Positions 17,616-25,365 of a stretch of 64,000 bases of DNA are shown here, one piece after another; positions within the stretch are counted from its first letter, which is position 1, and each line of letters opens with the position of its first letter. The notes beneath the pieces are model-generated. The model searched no databases. It was given only the letters and a program-made list of their open reading frames with translations, and had not been told where the DNA came from. Origin of the DNA: AP-15 sp963812675 (GTDB lineage Bacteria > Pseudomonadota > Alphaproteobacteria > ATCC43930 > CGMCC-115725). The translations under genes were made by a program, and so were the position numbers. The stretch covers positions 62,001-126,000 of the forward strand of contig CAWEWR010000021.1 of assembly GCA_963812675.1 (NCBI GenBank), read 5' to 3'.

Positions 17616-18836
17616 GTGCACCGGCGTGATTTCATCAAGGGAGCGGCTGCGGCTCCCTTCTGCTTCGGGCCCGATGCCTGGGCGGCAATATCCGATCAAG
17701 GCCCGAGACGCCTGATCGTAATTCTGCTGCGCGGCGCAGTCGACGGCCTCAATGTCGTGATCCCCTACGCCGACGCGGCCTATTACCAAGGGCGTCAATC
17801 GATCGCGATCGCATCGCCGGGCAAGCCGGACGGAGCATTGGCGCTCGACGGGCATTTCGGGTTGCACCCCGCGCTCGCGAGCCTGATGCCACTATGGACC
17901 GAGCGCAGGCTCGCCTTTGTCCACGCCGCGGGTTCGCCCGACCCGACGCGATCGCATTTCGACGCGCAGCTCTATCTCGAAAACGGCACTCCGGGGCAGG
18001 ACACCACCCGCGACGGCTGGATGAACCGCCTGTTATTGGCTCTGCCCGGCCCGCGCGGCGCGACGGACGCGGTCAGCATCGGCCCCACGGTGCCGCGCAT
18101 CCTCGCGGGCAAAGCACCCGTCGCCACGCTGCCGCTCGGCCCCAACGGAGCCCGGCCATTGCCGATCGACCAGCCGGAAATCGCCAAAGCCTTCGATCGG
18201 CTTTATTCCGGCAATGACGATATCGCCAGATCGTATCGTGAAGGCCGGACCGCGCGCGCGGAATTGGTTAGCGCGTTGAGCCAGGAGCGCCAAATCGCCG
18301 ATAACGGCGCACCGCCGCCGACCGGTTTCCCTGGGCAGGCGGCCCGGCTCGCGCTGCTGATCCGCCGTCACCCCGGCGTCCGGGTTGCGGCTATCGGGCT
18401 GGGAGGTTGGGACACGCACATCAACCAGGGCAACCACAACGGTCAATTGGCCGATCATTTGCGCCCGCTCGGCGAGGGTCTCGCCGCCCTTGCGCGCGGA
18501 TCGGGCGAGTTCTGGCGCGACACCGTCGTCGTCGTCCTGTCCGAATTCGGCCGTACCTTTCGGGAGAACGGCAACCGGGGCACCGATCATGGCCACGGCA
18601 ACGTCATCTGGGTGATGGGCGGCACCGTCAATGGCGGCCGGGTTTACGGTGATTGGCCCGGTCTCGCCCAGGCGCAGCTCTACCAGCGGCGCGACCTCGC
18701 CGTCACCACCGACTTTCGCACCGTGCTGGCGGTTATCCTGGGACGCCATATGCGCCTCGCCGACCGCCAGCTCGATGCGGTCCTCCCCGACGCCCCTCCG
18801 GCGCCGCAAGATTTGGCGCAGCTGATTGCGGGATGA
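17616..18836 (+). CDS. DUF1501 domain protein, Tat-exported
   Basis: 406 residues starting at a GTG directly after the DUF1800 gene. The N-terminus HRRDFIKGAAAAPFCFG is a twin-arginine signal. The DUF1501 core follows: LLRGAVDGLNVVIPYAD, SPDPTRSHFDAQLYLE, GLGGWDTHINQG, VLSEFGRTFRENGNRGTDHG and GGRVYGDWPG. The fold is related to the alkaline phosphatase/sulfatase superfamily, and the conserved Asp/His residues in WDTH and TDHGHG suggest a metal site. With its DUF1800 partner it forms an exported two-gene unit of unknown role. Confidence 0.93.
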   Translation: MHRRDFIKGAAAAPFCFGPDAWAAISDQGPRRLIVILLRGAVDGLNVVIPYADAAYYQGRQSIAIASPGKPDGALALDGHFGLHPALASLMPLWTERRLAFVHAAGSPDPTRSHFDAQLYLENGTPGQDTTRDGWMNRLLLALPGPRGATDAVSIGPTVPRILAGKAPVATLPLGPNGARPLPIDQPEIAKAFDRLYSGNDDIARSYREGRTARAELVSALSQERQIADNGAPPPTGFPGQAARLALLIRRHPGVRVAAIGLGGWDTHINQGNHNGQLADHLRPLGEGLAALARGSGEFWRDTVVVVLSEFGRTFRENGNRGTDHGHGNVIWVMGGTVNGGRVYGDWPGLAQAQLYQRRDLAVTTDFRTVLAVILGRHMRLADRQLDAVLPDAPPAPQDLAQLIAG

Positions 18837-18957
18837 TTTGGATTGCGTCCTGCGTTGCTCGGCGTGGGCGGTAAGATACGGATCGGAGGGAACGTGGGTA
18901 GGAGACGCAACGGTGCGCTCGGCGCATTTGTCGCTGCGCCTGGGTGATCGGCGCGCG

Positions 18958-20178
18958 ATGACGGTAACCGCGGCCCACGCTGCACCCAGGGCGTGGCTTT
19001 TCGGGGAAGCCGATTTTCGCCGGCTGTGGCTCGTCGGCGTCGTCGTCTTTGCGGTGCGCTGGCTGGAGATGCTGGCGGTCGCCGTCTTCGCCTATCAGCG
19101 CACCGGCTCGCCGTTGATCGTCGCGTTGCTGACGATGTTGCGCATGCTGCCGATGGCGCTGTTTGGCGCGGTCGTCGGCGCCATGGCCGAGCGGCTCGAG
19201 CGGCGCACCGCGCTGATCGTCGTCGTCATTTCGATGCTGCTGACCTCACTGGTCCTAGCCTGCCTCGCGTGGAGCGACACGCTCGAAGTGTGGCATGTCG
19301 CGCTCGCCAGCTTTGTCAACGGCATTGCCTGGACGACCGACAACCCGGTCCGCCGCACGATGATCGGCGAGGTCGCCGGACCGGACCGCATGAGCGCGGC
19401 GATGTCCCTCGATGTCGGCGCCAACAATGCGAGCCGCATGCTCGGCCCGACCCTCGGCGGCGTGCTGCTCGCGACGTTCGGGATCGGCGGCGCGTTTGCG
19501 GTCAGCGTCGCCTGCTACCTCGTCGCGCTCGCCGCTGCGATGCGGATCCATCATCGCAACAGCGTGCGGCCCAGCGGCGTCGCGAGCATTCTCGAGCGCA
19601 TGCTCGAAGGCTTCATGCTCGTCCGGCGCGACCGGCGCCTGATCGGAACCCTGGTCGTCACCGTCATCTACAACACCTTCGGCTGGCCGTTCACCAGCAT
19701 GATCCCGGTGATCGGCCAGGACCATCTGGGTCTCGGCGCCGCCGGCATCGGCCTCCTCGCCAGCATGGACGGGGTCGGCGCGTTCTGCGGCGCCGTCGCG
19801 ATCGCCCTCTTCGCCAAGCCGGCGATGTTCGCCCGCCTCTATGTCGGGGGCGTCTTCGCTTACCTTCTGATGCTGCCGGTTTTCGCATCGGCGCCCGCTC
19901 CGCTGCTCGCCGGCACGGTGCTTCTGGTGACGGGTCTCGCCAATGCCGGTTTCAGCATCATGCAGGCGACGCTCGTCTATCTCGCGGCGCCGCCCGAGAT
20001 GCGCAGCCGCATCTACGGCGTGCTATCCGTCTGCATCGGGGTCGGCATGATCGGCTTTATTCATCTCGGGCTGCTGGCCGGTCTCGTCGGCGCATCCTGG
20101 GCCACGGCGATGATCGGCGCCGAGGGCATTGCGGCGATGCTCTTGACCCGGCGCTGGTGGCGCGCCATCGCCGCGTAA
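18958..20178 (+). CDS. MFS transporter (EntS/MFS_3-like)
   Basis: 406 residues from ATG 18958; a GTG at 18913 with GGAG upstream would add 15 residues. About 12 membrane helices are visible, with the MFS loop GAMAERLERRTALIV between helices 2 and 3 and TDNPVRRTMIGEVAGP, SRMLGPTLGG in the style of the enterobactin-exporter-like group. Substrate unknown. It precedes, on the same strand, the acyl-CoA-dehydrogenase-like gene with an 80-base gap. Confidence 0.88.
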   Translation: MTVTAAHAAPRAWLFGEADFRRLWLVGVVVFAVRWLEMLAVAVFAYQRTGSPLIVALLTMLRMLPMALFGAVVGAMAERLERRTALIVVVISMLLTSLVLACLAWSDTLEVWHVALASFVNGIAWTTDNPVRRTMIGEVAGPDRMSAAMSLDVGANNASRMLGPTLGGVLLATFGIGGAFAVSVACYLVALAAAMRIHHRNSVRPSGVASILERMLEGFMLVRRDRRLIGTLVVTVIYNTFGWPFTSMIPVIGQDHLGLGAAGIGLLASMDGVGAFCGAVAIALFAKPAMFARLYVGGVFAYLLMLPVFASAPAPLLAGTVLLVTGLANAGFSIMQATLVYLAAPPEMRSRIYGVLSVCIGVGMIGFIHLGLLAGLVGASWATAMIGAEGIAAMLLTRRWWRAIAA

Positions 20179-20257
20179 GCGAAGGAGGGTTGCACGGAAA
20201 TCGTCGCTAAATCCATCGCGCCCGATGTATTTTGACGGCGAATTCTTGGAGAAGAAA

Positions 20258-21466
20258 ATGTCGTCGAACTTGCTGGACCTGCCCCGCGTCGAGACACGCG
20301 ACATCGACTACGTGGAACGTGCCCGCCGCCTCGCGCCGATGCTGAAAGAAGCCGCAGACGAAATCGAGGAGCGACGCGAGTTGCCGGAGCGGGTGGTCGA
20401 AGCATTGATCGAGGGCGGCTTCTTCAAATTACTGATCCCGCGCTCCCTGGATGGCGCCGAGCTCCACCCGCTGACCTACGTGCAGGTGTTGGAGGAGATC
20501 GCCAAGGCCGAGCCCTCGACCGCCTGGTGCCTCGGACAGAATTCCGGCTGCTCGATGTCGGCGCCCTATCTCGACCCGGCGGTGGCGCGCGAGGTCTTCG
20601 GTCGGCCGCGCGGCATCCTCGCCTGGGGCCCGGAGCTGCCGGGCGCCGGTCGCAGTGTCGCGGTGGAGGGCGGCATTCGGGTCACCGGGCGGTGGGGGTT
20701 CGCGACCGGCAGTCGGCACGCCACCTGGCTCGGCGCGCATGTGCCGGTGTTCGAGCCGGACGGCACGCCGCGCATGAACCCGAACGGGCGGCAGCATGTC
20801 CGCACCGTCCTCTTCCCCAAACCGAGCGCCGAGATCATCGACAACTGGCAAGTCATCGGATTGCGCGGCACCGGCAGCGACAGCTACCGGGTCGAAGATT
20901 TGTTCGTGCCGGAGAAATACACCTTCTCGCGCGACAACCCGGCCGAGCGGCGCGAGCCCGGCCTCCTCTACCGGTTCACCAGCGGCATGATCTATGCGAT
21001 GGGGTTTTCGAACGTGTCGCTCGGCATCGCGCGCGGCGCGCTCGAAGCCTTCATCGAACTGGCGCGCGACAAGATCCCGCGCGGCGCCCGCAAGACGTTG
21101 CGCGAGAACAACGTCATCCAATCCGAGGTGGCGCAGTGCGAGGCGAAATTGCGCTCGTCGCGCGCCGCGATCCACGCGACCCTCGAGGACATGTGGGAGG
21201 ACGCCGAACGCAGCGGCGAGTTCTTGCCTGAGCGGCACTGGCAGTTGCGCCTCGCCGCGACCTGGGCGATCCAGCAGGCGCGCGACGTCGTCGCTAGCGT
21301 CTACAACGCCGCCGGCGCCACAGCGGTCTTCAACGAGAACCCGTTCGAGCGCCGCCTGCGCGACATCCACGCCGGGACCCAGCAAGGCCAAGGCCGCCCC
21401 GTCCATTTCGAAACCGTCGGCCAGATCCTGCTGGGCCTGCCGCCCGAGGGAAGGATGTTCCGTTAG
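20258..21466 (+). CDS. Acyl-CoA dehydrogenase-family flavoprotein (HsaA/HpaB-type monooxygenase-like)
   Basis: 402 residues from ATG 20258, preceded by TTGGAGAAGAAA; an ATG at 20225 would add 11 residues. The N-terminal helices (ARRLAPMLKEAADEIEERRE, GFFKLLIPRSLDGAE) and the middle strand region (VEGGIRVTGRWGFATGS, GLRGTGSDSYRVEDLFVPE) match the ACAD-fold hydroxylases that use reduced flavin (HsaA, PigM, DszC types) rather than true acyl-CoA dehydrogenases. The C-terminal RRLRDIHAGTQQGQGRPVHFE supports this. The substrate cannot be named. Confidence 0.85.
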   Translation: MSSNLLDLPRVETRDIDYVERARRLAPMLKEAADEIEERRELPERVVEALIEGGFFKLLIPRSLDGAELHPLTYVQVLEEIAKAEPSTAWCLGQNSGCSMSAPYLDPAVAREVFGRPRGILAWGPELPGAGRSVAVEGGIRVTGRWGFATGSRHATWLGAHVPVFEPDGTPRMNPNGRQHVRTVLFPKPSAEIIDNWQVIGLRGTGSDSYRVEDLFVPEKYTFSRDNPAERREPGLLYRFTSGMIYAMGFSNVSLGIARGALEAFIELARDKIPRGARKTLRENNVIQSEVAQCEAKLRSSRAAIHATLEDMWEDAERSGEFLPERHWQLRLAATWAIQQARDVVASVYNAAGATAVFNENPFERRLRDIHAGTQQGQGRPVHFETVGQILLGLPPEGRMFR

Positions 21467-21481
21467 CGGCAGGGCGGCCCT

Positions 21482-21988
21482 CTAGGCGGCGGGGTTGGCC
21501 GCGGCGTGAGCCGCCAAAGCCTGCCTCAGCGCCTCCTCCTTCGTGTGATCGAACGAGGTGCGCAATACCGTGCCGCCGACCCCCTGCAACGCCGCCAGCA
21601 CCTTGTCGGTCGTCATCTTGCGGATCAGCAGGAACAACGCGGCGTTGCCCGACTGCAAGGTCTGCGCCGCCTCTTTCATAAAATTGTCGTCGATCCCGAC
21701 ATCGGTGAGGGCGCCGCCGAGCGCCCCGCCGGCGGCGCCGAGCGCAGTGCCGACCAGGGGCATCAGGAAGATCATGCCGATCAATGTGCCCCAGAATGCA
21801 CCGGTTACGGCTCCGGCCGCCGTCGGATGGAACAGCTGGTTGAGCTTGACCCCGCCATTCGGTTGTTTCACCGCAATGACGGCGTCGCCCAGCTCGATCA
21901 GGTATTCCTGCTGCATGTCGAGCAGCTTCTTGCGGACCTCTTCGGCCGCCGCTTCCGTCGGGAAAGCAATAACCACCAGATCGCTCAT
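21482..21988 (-). CDS. DUF1269 membrane protein
   Basis: 168 residues. An alpha-beta start (MSDLVVIAFPTEAAAEEVRK) is followed by a glycine-rich hydrophobic hairpin (GAVTGAFWGTLIGMIFLMPL, GTALGAAGGALGGALTDVG) and a soluble tail with the motif NAALFLLIRKMT. This is DUF1269, whose role is unknown. Its AAGGAGGG ribosome binding site overlaps the stop codon of the upstream SRPBCC relic, so the two were once adjacent in an operon. Confidence 0.9.
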   Translation of the reverse strand: MSDLVVIAFPTEAAAEEVRKKLLDMQQEYLIELGDAVIAVKQPNGGVKLNQLFHPTAAGAVTGAFWGTLIGMIFLMPLVGTALGAAGGALGGALTDVGIDDNFMKEAAQTLQSGNAALFLLIRKMTTDKVLAALQGVGGTVLRTSFDHTKEEALRQALAAHAAANPAA

Positions 21989-21992
21989 CGCT

Positions 21993-22165
21993 TCAGCCCT
22001 CCTTGCGAGTTGCTCTCAGAAGTTCGTCGAGCCGGTTATAGCTTTCCGCCATGCCCTGCTCCATCGGGGTTTTCAGAACGGCGTCGCGGGCTGCACCAGA
22101 GGGATGGAGAACGGTCATCGCGAGCGTCGTCTTTCCGGCATCCTCTCTTCCAGAACATTAGTCAT
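21993..22165 (-). pseudogene. SRPBCC/AHSA1-domain gene, internally deleted
   Basis: The 3' end, read on the minus strand, gives DAGKTTLAMTVLHPSGAARD then AVLKTPMEQGMAESYNRLDE, LLRATRKEG, stop. That is the C-terminus typical of AHSA1/SRPBCC proteins. At 22165 an ATG with a strong GAGGAGATTACCG binding site opens MTNVLEERM, a plausible start of the same gene, in another frame. About 100 codons between these ends are missing, so the gene kept its two ends and lost its middle. Confidence 0.7.
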
Positions 22166-22225
22166 CGGTAATCTCCTCAGTTGCTGGCGGGGCAAACCCT
22201 CACCGCCTTACTGCGCTCGGCACCC

Positions 22226-22243
22226 TCTCCCCACTGGGGGAGA
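22226..22243. repeat. REP-like palindrome, copy A
   Basis: TCTCCCCACTGGGGGAGA, an 8-base stem with two central bases, preceded by CACCC. Same C-rich/G-rich plan as the other copies in the window. Confidence 0.65.
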
Positions 22244-22300
22244 CGGCCTAAACCAATTCTGCTCGACGTAAATTTTTAATTATCAGATAGTGTATTTATA

Positions 22301-22329
22301 TTGACAAACATGGCATTGCGTGCTATTGC
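22301..22329 (+). promoter_or_regulatory. Candidate sigma-70-type promoter
   Basis: TTGACA at 22301-22306, then 17 bases, then TATTGC at 22324-22329. The -35 is perfect and the -10 matches three of six positions. It lies about 150 bases ahead of the lipoprotein gene, inside A+T-rich DNA. Confidence 0.35.
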
Positions 22330-22476
22330 ATCGCATTCATAATTTCCGGTGATAATCCCACTTGTTCGCGGAACCAAGTCGAAAGCGAGTATTTTCGAGA
22401 ATTTACAAATTGAAAATCCATGCTCAACGGATGCAGTTTTGTCAAGGCGGCCATCCCACGTTATTAGAGGGCTCAA

Positions 22477-22779
22477 ATGATGTGCAACCTAATCAAAATA
22501 TTCACCATTCTCTGCGCCCTGGGCGGGTGCTCGGTCATCCAGCCGAAGGTCGAGATGGATGCTTCGACGGCGGCGACGATCGCCGCCAATTCCGGCGACA
22601 CCACCGGAGCCGCTTGCTTCAAGGCTCTGGAGCCGGTGGTGGGGACGGCGCCGGCTGGTCTTCTCAGTAAGTTCGAGGTCGCTCGCGCGGGGCAGATCGC
22701 AATCGAGGACGGGCCGTGCGCGCCCCTCGCCGCCGGGCTGTTCCTGCATCTGCTGAACAAAATCCCGGGGACACCCTGA
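22477..22779 (+). CDS. Small putative lipoprotein, unknown function
   Basis: 100 residues. The N-terminus MMCNLIKIFTILCALGGC ends in the lipobox LGGC, so the mature protein should be lipidated at Cys18. The rest (SVIQPKVEMDASTAATIAAN to LLNKIPGTP) has two more Cys residues that could pair. AGAGGG lies seven bases ahead of the ATG. No family recognised. Confidence 0.65.
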   Translation: MMCNLIKIFTILCALGGCSVIQPKVEMDASTAATIAANSGDTTGAACFKALEPVVGTAPAGLLSKFEVARAGQIAIEDGPCAPLAAGLFLHLLNKIPGTP

Positions 22780-22851
22780 CAGCCCTCGCCCGTGGCTCAC
22801 CAGGCAGCGCGCCTCGGCCATCTCACCGAATTGGCCGATCGCCGAAAAGCT

Positions 22852-22967
22852 TATGAGTGAGACTGAGCCCGCAGAGCTCTGCGCCGAAGCCGAAAATCAG
22901 CGGCGAGACGGCCGATGCCGCGCCCGGCGCCGGTTACCAGCGCGGTCTTGCCGTCGACGCGAAATGC
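22852..22967 (-). pseudogene. SDR dehydrogenase relic (N-terminal dinucleotide motif)
   Basis: Directly after the stop of the TRAP binding protein the minus strand reads AFRVDGKTALVTGAGRGIGR, the classic start of a short-chain dehydrogenase with its TGxxxGxG cofactor motif. No start codon precedes it, and after about 20 codons the similarity ends, with a stop at 22852. Only the first strand and glycine motif survive. Confidence 0.7.
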
Positions 22968-22968
22968 C

Positions 22969-23910
22969 CTATCGGCGGATTTCACCGGCGTAGGATTCCA
23001 GCAAGCGCCAGGCCGCGGGTCCCGCTTTTTCTTGCCAGCTGGCGTAAAACTCTCCGAGCCTCACGCGGAAGCTGTCCGTGTCGGCGGTGTTGACTTGCAT
23101 TCCCCGGCGCGCCAGCTCCTCGGCCCCGGCTGCGTTCACCTGCTCAATGTCGTCGCGCTGCAGCAGCGCGTATTTGTCGGCATTGCGCTCGACGACCTCC
23201 TGCATTGCGCTCGGCAGAGCCCGCCAGGCCGTCGCATTGGCCATCAGGGTAAAACCCGACCACCAATGCGCAGTGAGGCTCAGATATTTCTGCACATCGT
23301 AAAGCCGCAGCGACAGTACGACGCCGAGCGGGTCGCTCTGCCCGTCGAAATTGCGCGCCTTCAGCGCATCGTACATTTGGCTGAACGGCACATAGCCCGC
23401 CTCTGCGCCCAACGCCTCGAAGAAATCGCGCGCGATCGCACCGCCGGGGCTGCGGATTTTCAACCCGGCGAGATCGGCCGCGGTGTGGATCGGCCGCACG
23501 CTGGTCGTCAGATGATGAAACCCGTTCTGCAGGCAATGACGGAAGGCATGGATCCTGTTTTGCGCCAACTCGCCACGGATCTGATCGCCGAGCGCACCGT
23601 CGAGCGCCGCGAACACTGCTTTCGAATCACTGAATGCGAAAGGCAGCAAGGGCAATGCGCTGGTCGGCGCAACTTCGCCGAGCGTCGCGCCGGCCATAAA
23701 GAATTCGAGCGCGCCGCTGCGCATATCGGCGAACATCTTGGGGTCGGGTCCGAGCCGGCTCTCGGGAAACACCTCGACTAGGAATTCCCCGTCCGTCTCC
23801 CGGATGATTGTCTCCGCCATCTCGGTGAGCCGCCTGACGGTGGGGCTGGCGGCAGGCTGGTTGAGGCCGAGGCGATAGTGAAATCGCGGCGTCTTATCGA
23901 TCGACATCAA
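22969..23910 (-). CDS. TRAP-type (DctP-like) solute-binding protein without a signal peptide
   Basis: 313 residues matching DctP-family binding proteins: FPESRLGPDPKMFADMRSGA, LPLLPFAFSDSKAVFAALDG, AADLAGLKIRSPGGAIARDF, FDGQSDPLGVVLSLRLYDVQ. Such proteins normally bear a secretion signal, but this one starts MMSIDKTPRFHYRLGLNQP, directly at the first strand of the fold, and nothing upstream in frame encodes a signal. No DctQ/DctM membrane genes are near. The protein may be cytoplasmic, repurposed, or a 5'-truncated gene. An SDR relic follows immediately. Confidence 0.85.
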   Translation of the reverse strand: MMSIDKTPRFHYRLGLNQPAASPTVRRLTEMAETIIRETDGEFLVEVFPESRLGPDPKMFADMRSGALEFFMAGATLGEVAPTSALPLLPFAFSDSKAVFAALDGALGDQIRGELAQNRIHAFRHCLQNGFHHLTTSVRPIHTAADLAGLKIRSPGGAIARDFFEALGAEAGYVPFSQMYDALKARNFDGQSDPLGVVLSLRLYDVQKYLSLTAHWWSGFTLMANATAWRALPSAMQEVVERNADKYALLQRDDIEQVNAAGAEELARRGMQVNTADTDSFRVRLGEFYASWQEKAGPAAWRLLESYAGEIRR

Positions 23911-24040
23911 TTAATGATAGTCGACGACAGCAGTCGCCGAAAGCGGCACGCCGGACTAGGGGTCGAAGGCATTCGGATAATTCAATGCCGCCTCTCCGTC
24001 GACCAATAAATCGTCTGAATGGATCAGAACGCTAGGGCTG

Positions 24041-24685
24041 CTACAGCCCCTTTTCGACCATATCCAGCAAGCGTTGCCCGATCGCATCCCGTTCCGTGGA
24101 AGTGAGTCTGCGGAGCGGCCCCTCAGTGAGCAGCATGGCCAGCCCGCGCACCGCGGACCACGCCAGGTATTCCGCGCCCGGGCGACGCTCGGCGGCCAGC
24201 ACACCGGCATCGACGAGCCTGTCGAGTGCGGCGCCCAGCAGTTGAAAGGGATTGAGGCCGCTATTCCCCGCCTTGGCCGGGACCGGTTCGCCGCGCGTTT
24301 CATCGGGGATCGCGAAGGCCGTGTGGAACAGCCCCGTTTCTTCTTGGGCAAACCGCAGATAGGCGGTGCCGATCGCTCGCAGGCTCGCACGAGCGGAATC
24401 GGCGGGACTGGTTCCACGCGGCAACTGTGCCAGCTCGGCCTCCATCGCGACGGCCAGCGCCGACAAGGCGGCCGAGCGGACCGCTTGCAAGAGCTCCCAA
24501 CGGCTGGCGAAATGCCGGTACGCTGCATTGGGGACGACGCCCGCGCGCCTGGTGGCTTCACGCAATACGACCGCGTCGGGCCCGCCGGCGCGCGCCAGTT
24601 GGATCCCCGCTTCGAGCAGCGCGCGTCGCAGGTCGCCGTGGCGATACGTGCTGCGTTCCGGTGGAGTCGTTGTCGCGTCGGTCAC
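24041..24685 (-). CDS. TetR-family repressor
   Basis: 214 residues from a GTG at 24685. The N-terminal HTH reads RRALLEAGIQLARAGGPDAV, LREATRRAGVVPNAAYRHFA and RWELLQAV, the TetR DNA-binding domain; the C-terminus (AWSAVRGLAMLLTEGPLRRL) fits the WHG-type ligand domain. It is divergent from a VOC-fold gene at 24778, and the interval holds two copies of a palindrome that fits a TetR operator, so it probably represses itself and that gene. No clear ribosome binding site precedes the GTG, so translation may be leaderless or weak. Confidence 0.88.
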   Translation of the reverse strand: MTDATTTPPERSTYRHGDLRRALLEAGIQLARAGGPDAVVLREATRRAGVVPNAAYRHFASRWELLQAVRSAALSALAVAMEAELAQLPRGTSPADSARASLRAIGTAYLRFAQEETGLFHTAFAIPDETRGEPVPAKAGNSGLNPFQLLGAALDRLVDAGVLAAERRPGAEYLAWSAVRGLAMLLTEGPLRRLTSTERDAIGQRLLDMVEKGL

Positions 24686-24696
24686 GATAGTTATAT

Positions 24697-24744
24697 GTGG
24701 ACGCCGTCCATTTTGGTTGCTATAGCATTGTGGACGCCGTACAC
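24697..24744. promoter_or_regulatory. Twin palindromic operator for the TetR regulator
   Basis: Two near-identical sites lie between the divergent genes: GTGGACGCCGTCCAT at 24697 and GTGGACGCCGTACAC at 24730. Each is a palindrome around the centre GCC (TGGAC-GCC-GTCCA; GTGGAC-GCC-GTACAC with one mismatch). They start 33 bases apart, about three helical turns, so two dimers would bind the same DNA face. Confidence 0.7.
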
Positions 24745-24777
24745 AAGGCCGTTACCCAACCTGAAGGAGGAGAAGCG

Positions 24778-25188
24778 ATGCAGGTCCAACCTTACCTATT
24801 CTTCAACGGCCGCTGCGAGGAGGCTGCCGAGTTCTATCGACGCGCGCTCGGGGCCGAGGGGACAATGCTCATGCGGTGGAAGGACCACCCTGAGCCCCAA
24901 CCGGGCATGGTCCCGCCGGGCAGTGAGAACAAAGTGATGCATATGCGCTTCCGCATCGGCGATACGGAGATCTTGGCTTCCGACGGCCAATGTGTCGGGC
25001 AGCCGAGCTTTCAAGGCTTTGCGCTGTCGCTGACGGCAGCTAACGAGGCCGAGGCCGAGCGACTCTTCCGTGCCCTGAGCGATGGCGGGCAGGTGCAGAT
25101 GCCGTTGGCCAAGACATTCTTCTCGCCGAGCTTCGGCATGGTCGCCGACCGCTTCGGCGTGTCGTGGATGGTCTACGTGGGGGCTTGA
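24778..25188 (+). CDS. VOC-fold (PhnB/glyoxalase-like) protein
   Basis: 136 residues from ATG 24778, which follows GGAGGAGAAGC; the frame upstream is chance. MQVQPYLFFNGRCEEAAEFY, KVMHMRFRIGDTEILASDG and KTFFSPSFGMVADRFGVSWM are standard for the PhnB-type vicinal-oxygen-chelate group. These are small dimeric proteins of mostly unknown reaction. It is divergent from the TetR gene and probably under its control. Confidence 0.9.
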   Translation: MQVQPYLFFNGRCEEAAEFYRRALGAEGTMLMRWKDHPEPQPGMVPPGSENKVMHMRFRIGDTEILASDGQCVGQPSFQGFALSLTAANEAEAERLFRALSDGGQVQMPLAKTFFSPSFGMVADRFGVSWMVYVGA

Positions 25189-25219
25189 CAGGCGCCGCTC
25201 CTGTCGTTACGAGAGCGGC

Positions 25220-25285
25220 ATCGTGGTGGATTTGAGCCGACCGGCTTGCGGCCACGTTAAACAAGCGCTAAAAGGTCGGGAGTTC
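25220..25285 (+). ncRNA. SAM-II riboswitch
   Basis: The stretch TCGTGGTGGATTTGAGCCGA, CCGGCTTGCGGCCACGTTAA and ACAAGCGCTAAAAGGTCGGG corresponds to the SAM-II (metA-type) aptamer: CGTGG pairs with CCACG, and the CGACC of the loop can pair with GGTCG at the 3' end to make the pseudoknot. SAM-II aptamers are largely alphaproteobacterial and control methionine genes, and this one lies about 80 bases ahead of metZ. Binding of S-adenosylmethionine should turn expression off. Confidence 0.92.
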
Positions 25286-25292
25286 TGAAAGG

Positions 25293-25323
25293 AGCCCTGG
25301 CCCGCGCGGGACCGGGGCTTTTT
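25293..25323 (+). terminator. Terminator-like hairpin in the metZ leader
   Basis: AGCCCTGGCCCGC and GCGGGACCGGGGCT pair with one bulged A and run into TTTTT. The hairpin starts 8 bases after the riboswitch and ends about 40 bases before the metZ ATG, so it could be an attenuator as well as a simple spacer. Confidence 0.6.
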
Positions 25324-25365
25324 CATGCCCGGATCGGCGCGGGCGCACATTGGAGTGACCCGCCG

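Larger units (their letters stand above)
22166..22476. other. Intergenic, A+T-rich, with a palindromic repeat and promoter-like sequence
   Basis: This stretch holds one copy of the scattered G+C-rich palindrome (22226-22243) and then about 220 bases of unusually A+T-rich DNA leading to the lipoprotein gene. No protein-like frame is visible in it. Confidence 0.6.

Noticed and set aside
23944..24040. Minus-strand stretch reading LIHSDDLLVDGEAALNYPNA just after the TetR stop
   Set aside because: It looks protein-like but is short, has no start, and matches no family I can name with confidence, so it was not annotated as a relic.
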